From the NCBI RefSeq assembly GCF_030230605.1, contig NZ_JASPDO010000038.1:1-13810 (forward strand): a DNA stretch of 13,810 nt, given 5' to 3'. This DNA comes from Brevibacterium sp. UMB1308A. GTDB lineage: Bacteria > Actinomycetota > Actinomycetes > Actinomycetales > Brevibacteriaceae. Both the position numbers and the translations under genes were made by a program. Positions 7,064 to 13,680 of this stretch are shown here, in pieces; the stretch's first letter is position 1; the number at the start of each line of letters is the position of its first letter. The notes under the pieces were generated by a model. The model was not told where the DNA came from and ran no database searches. It saw nothing but the letters and a program-made list of their open reading frames with translations.

Positions 7064-9927
7064 TACTGTGCTCCTCCAAACGCATGAGCAGGAACGTGTT
7101 CGGTACGGTTGTGATCGTCCAAGTTCAACAAGGTGTAGTCCATTCCGCTGGGAATCATCCAGTCAACGTCCGGGTTGTGCAATCCCAGAATCACTGCTGA
7201 GCCACGGGCAGTAGCAACATCAACCAGGTTCTTTATAGCCTTCGCAGTGGCGTGGTCGTTCGGGGCATCAGCGTGGTCAATGACGACAACGGGCGGAAGC
7301 TTCTTGATGAACCCGCGGATGTACTCAGGCTTTGGCACCAACGCGTCCTCACTGTGTCGTAACGTCAAGAATGGGGTGGAACGACGAACCTTGTTCGCCT
7401 GTTCCGGTAGAACGTATTCGCCCACTTTCAGCTCCCCGTCTTCCAACGGCGCACGCCCGGCAAGTGCCAAGAGCAAGGCGGTACGACCTCGGCCGCTCAC
7501 CGCTAACAACTCACCCGGTTGCAACGCCACATTGACGTCCTCAAACAGTGGTCCGCCGGTTCCGTACACGCTCAAGTTTTCGCCGTAGATCCGGTAGTCG
7601 GTGTCGGTTTCTGGCCAGTTCTGTAGCTTCACCTGGTGGTACAGACCCTCCCCTTCCACGTCGAAGTGCGGAAGGATGCGTTCCAACCACTTGGGCAGCC
7701 ACCACGCGTGCTCACCCAGCAGGGTCATAACGGCTGGAACCAGGGTCATGCGCACAAGGAACGCATCGACGGCAATACCAACGGCCAAGCCCAGCGCGAT
7801 CGACTTAATGATGGCCTCACCGGTGGGCACGAATGCCGCGAACACGCAGAACATAATGATTGCCGCGGCAGTCACCACAGACGCCGAGCTCATGAAGCCC
7901 TTCTTCACAGCCTCGCGAGCGGGTGTTCCGTGCGCATACGCCTCACGCATACCCGACACCAAGAACACTTCATAGTCCATGGCCAGACCGAACAGAATAC
8001 CCATGAGAATAATGGGCAAGAAGCTGATCACTGGGCCAACGTGATCCAGGTTGAGCGCAGTTGCGCCGTGTCCTTCGATGAACACCAGCTCAACCACACC
8101 GAACCCGGCAATCACAGATAAAAGGAACCCTGCGGTGGCCTTGATGGGAACCCACAATGACCTGAACACCATCATGAGCAACACCAGCGACAGGCCCACG
8201 ACGAACAGACCAAACGGCACAAGCGCGCGCCCCAGCTGAGCCGACACGTCAATCGCAACTGCCGTCGCACCGGTCACTGCGGTTTGGTAGCCGTACTTTT
8301 CTTTGATCTTGGGCTCCATGTCGCGGAGCTCTTCCACGATTTTTTCGGTCTCAGGGTCACTGGGACCTGTTTCTGGAATGATCTGGAACATGGCCGTGTC
8401 TGCATTTTCGTTAGGTACGGCCAGGATGACCTTTTTGACACCAGGGATCTTCTTGATCTCATCTTCGATCTTTTCGACGTCGTCCAGAGGGTCGTCACTG
8501 GTGACAATTTCGGCGGTCATGACCAGTGGTCCGTTGTGGCCGGGGCCAAATTTTTTGTCGATCAAGTCAAAGGTTGTACGCGCCGGGGTTCCTTCCGGCT
8601 GACCACCGTTGTCAGGCAACGCGAGCTGAAGTTTAGATGCCGGGATCGCGAAAACGCTCAAGGCACCCACGACCACAATGATGGTGATGAGTGGGAACTT
8701 GGTCGCGGCCGTCACCCAGCCCCGGTAGAACTTGGTTGCGAACGTTTCCTTCTGGGCGAGGTTGGAACCTTCCGCCAAGGAGGTTGCCGTTGCTGTCTGA
8801 TCGGCAGGTTTTCCGTTTTTAGCTTGGTTCTTAGCCGCTTTCTTTTGAGCTTTCTTCTGAGCCTTGCGTAACGGGTTGATGCGTTCGCCAATGAAGCCCA
8901 GGATCGCGGGCACAAGAGTCAGAGCGACTCCTACTGCAACCGCCACGGTCGCGGCTGCACCGAATCCCATGACTGCCAGGAATGGCATTCCGGTGAGTGA
9001 GAGTCCCACGAGCGCAATGATCACAGTGATCCCTGCAAACACCACAGCCGAACCAGCTGTAGCGTTTGCGCGCGCGACTGATTCTTCTGCGTCGTGGCCT
9101 TCGAGCATAAAGGAGCGGGCACGGGAAATGATGAACAGCGCGTAGTCAATACCCACCGCAAGCCCCAGCATGAGTGCCAGCATGGGGGCGGTAGATGACA
9201 CGGTTGAAAACGCGGTGAGCCCTACGATGCCCAGCAGTCCGATAATCACACCGACAACTGCGGTGACCAGGGGAACACCGGCGGCTAGCGCTGAACCAAA
9301 AGTGAAAAGTAGCACGCAGAACGCGATCGCTACACCGATACCTTCAACCCACGAAATGTGGACACTGGTGGTTTTGAAGACTTCTCCACCCGCGCTGACC
9401 GTGGATCCTTCAGGGAGGGCGTCGCGGAGTTGGTCGGTTTGCTTTTGGAGGGTTTCACGGTCTTCGTCCGTGAGTTCTTCAACCGGCGAATCGTACGACA
9501 CGTTGATGATGGCCGCGTTCTTATCGTCATTGATGTTGCCGTGTACGTGTTCACTAAACGGTGAGGTCACACCCTCAACGTTCTCCACGTCTTCGAGACG
9601 CTCAACCGCGTTTTCGATCTCCTTCTTGTATATCCCCTGGTCCACGCTCTCATTGTTGGCACTCACCACGATGATGTCTGCGCGCGCGCCGGATGCTTGC
9701 GGGAACGTGAGTCTCATCGAGTCAAGAGCTTCCTGCGACTCTGCACCAGGCAGTTCGAACTTGTCGTCGAACTTGTTAGCAAAGAGCCCCACAAAAGCAC
9801 CCATTAACACGATGATCAGCAGCCACACACCGGAAGTGACAAGGCGATGCCGGTATGTTGCGCGACCTAATCCATAGAGAAAAGAAGACACAGATTCGCT
9901 TTCGGTTGCTTGGGGAGATCGAGCCAA
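7063..9927 (-). CDS. MMPL/RND transporter with C-terminal pseudo-ABC ATPase domain
   Basis: Predicted 954-residue exporter. Two MMPL halves are visible: a membrane segment at 31-50, an outer loop to about 190, a membrane bundle at 195-350 containing DYALFI (Asp261), a Lys/Ala-rich cytoplasmic linker (354-380), a second loop, and a second bundle at 565-735 containing DYEVFL (Asp651). These DY motifs mark the proton relay of MMPL proteins, so transport should be proton-driven. Residues 778-940 then resemble an ABC nucleotide-binding domain (GENLSVYGTGG, VNVALQPGELLAVSGRGRTALL, VVVIDHAD, VILGLHN), but the key residues are lost. The start is TTG 9927 without a clear ribosome site; GTG 9891 is an alternative. 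A TGA lies just upstream in frame. It is first in an operon with the yhgE-like gene and divergent from TetR. The substrate is unknown. Confidence 0.9.
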   Translation of the reverse strand: MARSPQATESESVSSFLYGLGRATYRHRLVTSGVWLLIIVLMGAFVGLFANKFDDKFELPGAESQEALDSMRLTFPQASGARADIIVVSANNESVDQGIYKKEIENAVERLEDVENVEGVTSPFSEHVHGNINDDKNAAIINVSYDSPVEELTDEDRETLQKQTDQLRDALPEGSTVSAGGEVFKTTSVHISWVEGIGVAIAFCVLLFTFGSALAAGVPLVTAVVGVIIGLLGIVGLTAFSTVSSTAPMLALMLGLAVGIDYALFIISRARSFMLEGHDAEESVARANATAGSAVVFAGITVIIALVGLSLTGMPFLAVMGFGAAATVAVAVGVALTLVPAILGFIGERINPLRKAQKKAQKKAAKNQAKNGKPADQTATATSLAEGSNLAQKETFATKFYRGWVTAATKFPLITIIVVVGALSVFAIPASKLQLALPDNGGQPEGTPARTTFDLIDKKFGPGHNGPLVMTAEIVTSDDPLDDVEKIEDEIKKIPGVKKVILAVPNENADTAMFQIIPETGPSDPETEKIVEELRDMEPKIKEKYGYQTAVTGATAVAIDVSAQLGRALVPFGLFVVGLSLVLLMMVFRSLWVPIKATAGFLLSVIAGFGVVELVFIEGHGATALNLDHVGPVISFLPIILMGILFGLAMDYEVFLVSGMREAYAHGTPAREAVKKGFMSSASVVTAAAIIMFCVFAAFVPTGEAIIKSIALGLAVGIAVDAFLVRMTLVPAVMTLLGEHAWWLPKWLERILPHFDVEGEGLYHQVKLQNWPETDTDYRIYGENLSVYGTGGPLFEDVNVALQPGELLAVSGRGRTALLLALAGRAPLEDGELKVGEYVLPEQANKVRRSTPFLTLRHSEDALVPKPEYIRGFIKKLPPVVVIDHADAPNDHATAKAIKNLVDVATARGSAVILGLHNPDVDWMIPSGMDYTLLNLDDHNRTEHVPAHAFGGAQ
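7108..7596 (-). other. Degenerate ABC-ATPase-like domain fused to MMPL
   Basis: This encodes residues 778-940 of the MMPL protein. The Walker A counterpart is SGRGRTALL (811-819), with Arg where the catalytic Lys should be. Walker B reads VVVIDHAD (880-887), with His after the Asp in place of the catalytic Glu. No LSGGQ signature is present, but an H-loop-like VILGLHN (His917) remains. It may bind nucleotide weakly, or act as a structural partner for YhgE. Confidence 0.7.
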
Positions 9928-9944
9928 GCGGGCTCAACCACTTT

Positions 9945-9975
9945 TTGTGAACTTTAAGTTTGTACTCGATACAAT
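9945..9975 (+). promoter_or_regulatory. Candidate tetR promoter
   Basis: TTGTGA (9945-9950) and TACAAT (9970-9975) are 19 bases apart, a little long, and read toward the TetR gene. The -10 lies inside the inverted repeat at 9966-9985, which would let the repressor block its own transcription. The divergent operon promoter must use the same 99-base gap, but I cannot choose one -10 for it. Confidence 0.4.
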
Positions 9976-9985
9976 ACTGTATCGA
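9966..9985. promoter_or_regulatory. Probable TetR operator
   Basis: TCGATACA (9966-9973) and TGTATCGA (9978-9985) form a perfect 8-bp inverted repeat around ATAC. It lies midway between the divergent starts of tetR (10027) and the MMPL gene (9927), the usual place and size for a TetR-family operator. Binding there would control both directions. The palindrome is seen; the binding is inferred. Confidence 0.75.
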
Positions 9986-10026
9986 AAACATTTGAGTTTT
10001 AAAGAAGTATTCAGAAAGAGCCCCCG

Positions 10027-10800
10027 ATGACCCTCCACCCTGGCGTAGCACCAACCGCCCGTCGGCAGCGAACACGCAACCGTCTCCTCGGGGCGGCAGT
10101 GACTGCTTTTGCCCGCAACGGCATTGTCAGCACGCCCATCGAAGAGTTGTGCGAAGAAGCCGGCATGACACGTGGAGCTTTCTACTCAAACTTCACATCA
10201 ACCGACGAACTCGTGGTGAATCTCATTGACTGTGCCGTTGAACACACCATCGCCGGAATCCGGGGAGTCATCGCAACCACCGAAGACACGTACTCAACAG
10301 ACCAAGCCACACACACCTCGGACCCCAGCACACGCTTCATCAACCTACGCAAGTCCGCCAAGACCGCATTCACCACACAACGCCTAGGCTGGACCACCTC
10401 GGTCGCGTGGACCATCACGGAAGCCGAAATCGAGCTTTACTCAATTCGCAACCCCGACGTCCGCGAACGCTACCTGGAATTACAGAACGCACAGGTGCGG
10501 GCAGTGGGAGTGGAAGTCGAACAGCTCCTCGCACGGCACGGCGCACGCACCACGATTCCTATCCAAACCGCGATCCGACACCTCGCCGCGACCGACATTC
10601 GGACGGCACGCCAGTCCATCCCACCTCGGGCAGTTGAGCTTGCACCCACTCCGGACGCCAGCGAACTGGTCTCCCACATCATGGGCAAGCCCGGAGCAGC
10701 TTTCGACACATCCAAGCTTCCTGAACACTCACTGTTGCACCCGGTCGAACGCGACTTAGGGCCTGTACTGGACCTCCTGAGCATGATGGTGGAGTTTTAG
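10027..10800 (+). CDS. TetR family transcriptional regulator
   Basis: Predicted DNA-binding repressor of 257 residues, longer than the usual 190-220. Residues 12-60 form the TetR N-terminal domain: RRQRTRNRLLGAAVTAF as helix 1, then a helix-turn-helix with TPIEELCEEAGMTRGAFYSNF, where MTRGAFYSNF is the typical recognition helix. The rest is a helical ligand and dimer domain with no recognisable ligand signature. ATG 10027 is chosen as the first start in the helix 1 frame; a weak AAAGAG lies about eight bases upstream. The gene diverges from the MMPL-yhgE operon across a 99-base gap with a palindrome, so autoregulation and control of that operon are likely. The inducer is unknown; a lipophilic substrate of the exporter is a reasonable guess. 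Confidence 0.92.
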   Translation: MTLHPGVAPTARRQRTRNRLLGAAVTAFARNGIVSTPIEELCEEAGMTRGAFYSNFTSTDELVVNLIDCAVEHTIAGIRGVIATTEDTYSTDQATHTSDPSTRFINLRKSAKTAFTTQRLGWTTSVAWTITEAEIELYSIRNPDVRERYLELQNAQVRAVGVEVEQLLARHGARTTIPIQTAIRHLAATDIRTARQSIPPRAVELAPTPDASELVSHIMGKPGAAFDTSKLPEHSLLHPVERDLGPVLDLLSMMVEF

Positions 10801-10815
10801 GGGGCATAAGACCGT

Positions 10816-10821
10816 TAGGCT
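10816..10821 (+). promoter_or_regulatory. Leaderless-type promoter -10
   Basis: TAGGCT ends six bases before the ATG at 10828, and no Shine-Dalgarno sequence intervenes. A TAnnnT hexamer at this spacing puts the transcript start on or next to the A of ATG, as in leaderless actinobacterial genes. No clear -35 is visible. Confidence 0.5.
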
Positions 10822-10827
10822 GAAAAC

Positions 10828-11796
10828 ATGAGTGATCACGCGAATGAATTTTCGACCTTCATGGCAAGCATGCCCCTGCGACTCACCTCGTTCATCGAGT
10901 CTGACCTACCTGAATCGGTGACGCTTGAGAACGACGAAACGCGCGAATTCCGCAAAGACCTCTCCCCTGCCTCGCTCCCGTGGATTGAAGCGTTCGCCAA
11001 TTCTGTCCTGGCGTCTCCCGCGGTGGCCGTAGCGCCAGAAAACCAGAAGTTCACAGAAAACCTCATGCGGTATGTGGGCGAGGTTTTCCTGCGTGGGCTG
11101 GGCGGCGCGTGGGACTACGATGAATCCGGCGAGGTGGGCGAAGGTTTCCCGTTTATTCGCCCCGACTCACCGGACGGGGAGTGTGAAGGTGAACCGATCT
11201 CGATGATCGGCCTCGTGATGACCGCGTTGCAGGCACGCAACGGGCAAGTGTTCATCAGTCGCTATGCGCAAGAGCTGGAGAAGTTCGGAGAAGACGGGCC
11301 GCGTCGTTCCTGTTCAGCCGTGGATGACACTGCTGACGGTGGGGCTGGGGCGCCTATGGAAGAAGAGGAACGTAGCTTCTTGGCCACGTTCCTCCCCACG
11401 GTTGAGTCCGGGGTTGCCGCGTGGGTTCAGGATCAGGCTGCGCCACACGAATGGACATTTGGCACAGAAGGCCTGCTCAAACTGAGCAAGCAACTTGTTG
11501 CCCGGTACTCAACGGTGGATGAGATGCTCGCTGATAGATCAGACTTCTACATTCAGGGCGCCCTGCGGTTTGCCGGCGAAACTTTCCGCCGGGAAGGCAA
11601 AGGCGCGTGGCGCTACGGGACTCGGTTCGACACCGACGACCCGCGACAGAAGCAACCGTTCGTCCACTTCTCCCAGATCGAGGTGGACGTGGTCCCGTGG
11701 GCGATTCTCACCTCGGCGTTCAAAGACCCCCACGCGCCTTCCGAGGCCTTGGACGCACTGCGTTCGCAAGTGGCCGGCGCGGAGGCGGGCGCCTAG
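10828..11796 (+). CDS. Hypothetical protein with internal duplication
   Basis: I do not recognise a named family. The 322-residue protein is acidic, has no signal peptide or membrane segment, and is probably cytoplasmic. It consists of two related halves. About residues 50-150 contain FTENLMRYVGEVFLRGLGGAWDY, then GFPFIRP. About residues 215-305 contain GALRFAGETFRREGKGAWRY, then QPFVHF. The halves share the pattern G-E-x-F-R-x-G-x-GAW-x-Y followed by PF(I/V), and are joined by an acidic linker (160-182). The start is ATG 10828, 27 bases after tetR; a -10 hexamer six bases upstream and no ribosome site suggest leaderless translation and separate transcription from tetR. It converges with the C45-family gene, leaving a 10-base gap. 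A function cannot be assigned. Confidence 0.85.
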   Translation: MSDHANEFSTFMASMPLRLTSFIESDLPESVTLENDETREFRKDLSPASLPWIEAFANSVLASPAVAVAPENQKFTENLMRYVGEVFLRGLGGAWDYDESGEVGEGFPFIRPDSPDGECEGEPISMIGLVMTALQARNGQVFISRYAQELEKFGEDGPRRSCSAVDDTADGGAGAPMEEEERSFLATFLPTVESGVAAWVQDQAAPHEWTFGTEGLLKLSKQLVARYSTVDEMLADRSDFYIQGALRFAGETFRREGKGAWRYGTRFDTDDPRQKQPFVHFSQIEVDVVPWAILTSAFKDPHAPSEALDALRSQVAGAEAGA

Positions 11797-11806
11797 CTCT
11801 GTGGCC

Positions 11807-12889
11807 CTAGTTCTGCGAGACCGTGAAGCTCACGGTCATGTCCGACGCGAACTGGGGCGCGCCTGGGCTCAGGTCGATGCGGCGGTTGGCAGGGTCGATG
11901 CGCACGGTCACCAGTGTGGCGCCTTTGTTGGGTGCAGCTGGATCCGGGAGCACGCTGACCAGGCCGTCTTCCAGCGGTGAGCACAGAACCTGCAGCATGT
12001 CGTCCAGGCCGTGTGGTTCCCCCGCCGAGGTGGTCGCCGCCTCCAGGTAGTCCATGCGGTCGTGCGTGTTGGAGTCGGGGGTCAGCAGTTGCGCGCCGTC
12101 TGTTTGGCTTGGGCATGCGAAGTGGTTGGTGCGTAGTGCCCAACCGTCGCGTGAGTTGAGCGCCACTTGGTGTGGGTTGATTTCCATGTTGACGGCCCGG
12201 TTGCGGTCAAGGACGGTGATGATTGAGGACGCCGAGGTGGGCGCGTCCTTGGCGATGCTGATGGCTTCGTCAACTGAGCTGGCGGCGCTAAGGATCCGGG
12301 CGAGTACCGCGTGGATGGGCACACCTCCGGGGGCATCGTCGGCGTTTTTGAGGATGTTCAGGTGGACGCCTAGTCCGGCGGAGTTGAGGCCGATTTTCCC
12401 GGTCATACCGTGTTCGGCGAAACCTGCGTAGGACTGGCCGCCGGGCAGGGCCGCGACACGGTGGAAGTGCCAGTTGCGCACCAGTTCGGGTTTCCAGTCC
12501 CAGGTTTGGGCCGACATGGTTCGGCCGAGCTGTTGGAACGTCACGGTGCTGCATTCTTGTGGCTGTTCTTTTGCCAGTGTGAGGATTTCGGTTCGCCCCA
12601 CGATGAGACCCAGGTCTGCCGCGGTGATACCGGATCCGGCGGCTACGCCCAGAAGTTCGAGGTGTTGGTCGGGGTCCCAGTTGCGGATCGCATCCATGGA
12701 TGCGCGCGCGGCTGCAGTGGCATCTGTTTCGGAAATTCCTTGTGTGGAGTAGAGCTCGCTGTACGCGCGCACGGTTGCGCGGATGTGTGCTGCGATTTGC
12801 GAGGCTCTGGCCATTCCGCGCTGCCGAGGTTCTGTACCGTCTACGTAGATCGTCTCGGTTCGAACCAGATGCGGTTGGTTTTTCTTCAT
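11807..12889 (-). CDS. Peptidase C45 / acyl-CoA:6-APA acyltransferase-like Ntn hydrolase
   Basis: Predicted 360-residue autoproteolytic Ntn hydrolase related to fungal isopenicillin-N acyltransferase (family C45). The family cleaves itself before an internal Cys, which becomes the nucleophile. Here Cys113 in QPQECSTVTF is the candidate, after LIVGRTEIL (Arg99), and is followed by SAQTWDW, GMTGKIGLNSAGLGVHLNIL and TNHF, all hallmarks of the family. The residue before Cys113 is Glu, where fungal enzymes have Gly. No signal peptide is seen, so it is probably cytoplasmic. ATG 12889 is chosen because GGGAGG lies five bases upstream; the frame stays open to 13183, but that stretch is repeat DNA. 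Candidate activities are N-acyl transfer or amide hydrolysis of an unknown substrate; antibiotic synthesis is not implied by any neighbour. Confidence 0.87.
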   Translation of the reverse strand: MKKNQPHLVRTETIYVDGTEPRQRGMARASQIAAHIRATVRAYSELYSTQGISETDATAAARASMDAIRNWDPDQHLELLGVAAGSGITAADLGLIVGRTEILTLAKEQPQECSTVTFQQLGRTMSAQTWDWKPELVRNWHFHRVAALPGGQSYAGFAEHGMTGKIGLNSAGLGVHLNILKNADDAPGGVPIHAVLARILSAASSVDEAISIAKDAPTSASSIITVLDRNRAVNMEINPHQVALNSRDGWALRTNHFACPSQTDGAQLLTPDSNTHDRMDYLEAATTSAGEPHGLDDMLQVLCSPLEDGLVSVLPDPAAPNKGATLVTVRIDPANRRIDLSPGAPQFASDMTVSFTVSQN

Positions 12890-12937
12890 TGATCCTCCCG
12901 GTGCCACTTGGGTCTGCAGTGCGTGTGGCTTGCAGGG

Positions 12938-12943
12938 CTTATA
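12938..12943 (-). promoter_or_regulatory. Candidate -10 of the C45-family gene
   Basis: On the minus strand TATAAG (in GGAATATAAGCC) lies about 50 bases before the ATG at 12889. The -35 position holds TACGGG, which is weak. It is the most AT-rich hexamer between the hairpin at 12975-13011 and the gene. Confidence 0.3.
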
Positions 12944-12974
12944 TTCCGTATGGCCTTTAGCCCGTAGAGCCTGT

Positions 12975-13011
12975 CGCTTTCTGGCCACCATACATGGGAA
13001 CGGCCAAAGCG
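12975..13011. repeat. Hairpin upstream of the C45-family gene
   Basis: CGCTTT and GGCC (12975-12980, 12983-12986) pair with GGCC and AAAGCG (13002-13005, 13006-13011), giving ten base pairs with a two-base bulge. It lies between repeat module copy 1 and the gene's candidate promoter. It may be a terminator or the outer edge of the module. Confidence 0.45.
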
Positions 13012-13021
13012 AAACGGCGCA

Positions 13022-13173
13022 CCACCCGTGCAGAAGCCGTTTACCCAACACAGTTCGATCCCCTGTGTTGAGCAAACGCTCTTTTTGTTCGTTTTGTTTA
13101 CGTTTTCGGCCCAAAATCGGCCAGTTACCCAACACAGCAAACGAAAGGCAGCTCACCTGTGGTGAGTAACTGG
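13022..13173. repeat. Structured repeat module, copy 1
   Basis: The module has three parts. Hairpin 1 pairs 13038-13053 with 13063-13078 (14 of 16 positions). The core, 13081-13128, matches 13570-13617 in 45 of 48 bases and includes TTTTTGTTCGTTTTGTT and CCAAAATCGGCCAGTTAC. Hairpin 2 pairs 13121-13137 with 13157-13173 (15 of 17 positions). The arm sequence ACCCAACACAG occurs in both hairpins. CCACCC near 13022 begins the shared part. I see no supported gene inside it and do not recognise the family. Confidence 0.85.
13038..13086 (+). terminator. Hairpin followed by T-run (module copy 1)
   Basis: The stem CGTTT plus CAACACAG pairs with CTGTGTTG plus AAACG around a nine-base loop and a 3x3 internal loop. 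It is followed by CTCTTTTT (13079-13086) on the plus strand. It has the form of an intrinsic terminator, but no plus-strand gene leads into it. Confidence 0.4.
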
Positions 13174-13189
13174 GTTGGAGCAAATAGGG

Positions 13190-13373
13190 GAACGATGACC
13201 CGACACATCACTACACAAAAAATCTCAGGACATCGAGTGAACAATGTTCCGAGACTTCACAACGCCGCGAGTGTGGCGTCTGGTTCAGGACATCGTTCAC
13301 CTTTAAACCCGTGAACCCGCCAGCAGGTGTGTCACGACATCGTTCTGCTCATGTGTCGCGTCATCGTTCACAC
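13190..13373. repeat. Cluster of degenerate IS481-like motifs
   Basis: Six related motifs with the core GAACGATGTCC / GGACATCGTTC lie within 184 bases: plus-oriented at 13190-13206 and 13237-13263, minus-oriented at 13224-13242, 13285-13300, 13331-13345 and 13354-13371. The second and third overlap head to head. From memory, clustered motifs of this type sit at the ends of IS481-family elements in actinobacteria. No transposase is present, so this is probably a relic or a landing site. Confidence 0.5.
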
Positions 13374-13488
13374 CCCGGACCTTTACCCTAGAGCTTCTCT
13401 CCCGAACTGATGACAGTAATGCACCGACCACCACGGCCAGCAGAGTGCCCCGAACAGGTGCGGCCACCTCGACCCCAAAGCGTAAGTG
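13372..13488 (-). pseudogene. Possible remnant of a membrane-protein gene
   Basis: One minus-strand frame encodes RFGVEVAAPVRG followed by a hydrophobic stretch, TLLAVVVGALLSSV, and a basic tail (RERSSRVKV). It looks like a single membrane helix with a positive flank. No start codon or ribosome site belongs to it, and it is bounded by repeat module copy 2 and the IS-like motifs. It could be a gene fragment or chance. The rest of 13374-13514 shows nothing I can name. Confidence 0.2.
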
Positions 13489-13514
13489 GCTCCAGTCGAA
13501 TCTGCCTACTGTAG

Positions 13515-13660
13515 CCACCCAGAACCCGTTTACTCTACAACCCTCGAACAGGATTGTAGAGTAAACACCCTTTTTGTTCGTTTTGTTCACGTTTTTGGGC
13601 CAAAATCGGCCAGTTACTCTACAACCCTCGAGAAAAATGAACTTGGAGTGTAGAGAAAAC
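13515..13660. repeat. Structured repeat module, copy 2
   Basis: Same plan as copy 1. Hairpin 1 is a perfect 13-bp stem: GTTTACTCTACAA (13528-13540) with 13554-13566. The conserved core is 13570-13617. Hairpin 2 pairs CTCTACA (13617-13623) with TGTAGAG (13649-13655), with GTT/AAC at the base. The arm GTTTACTCTACAACCCTCGA (13528-13547) recurs at 13613-13631 with one T missing. Relative to copy 1, an A-T pair has become T-A in both hairpins (13047/13069 versus 13536/13558, and 13131/13163 versus 13620/13652). Confidence 0.85.
13528..13575 (+). terminator. Hairpin followed by T-run (module copy 2)
   Basis: A perfect 13-bp stem with a 13-base loop is followed by ACCCTTTTT on the plus strand. It is the strongest terminator-shaped element in the right-hand region. 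No plus-strand gene ends here, so it may end a small RNA or act as part of the module. Confidence 0.45.
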
Positions 13661-13680
13661 CACCTGACACGCCCAACCCA

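Noticed and set aside
7063..9927. Assignment as a mycobacterial mycolate exporter (MmpL3-type)
   Set aside because: No mycolate genes are nearby, and the pseudo-ATPase tail and the YhgE partner do not fit that group.
11807..12889. Bile salt hydrolase / penicillin V acylase (family C59)
   Set aside because: In that family the nucleophilic Cys follows the initiator Met; here the motifs place it internally at residue 113 with C45 hallmarks.
12890..13183. N-terminal extension of the C45-family gene (frame stays open to an ATG at 13183)
   Set aside because: It translates repeat module copy 1, has no family similarity, and the ATG at 12889 has GGGAGG at the right distance.
13022..13660. Modules as a two-repeat CRISPR or as a retron
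   Set aside because: There is no regular repeat-spacer pattern and no cas or reverse transcriptase gene in the window.
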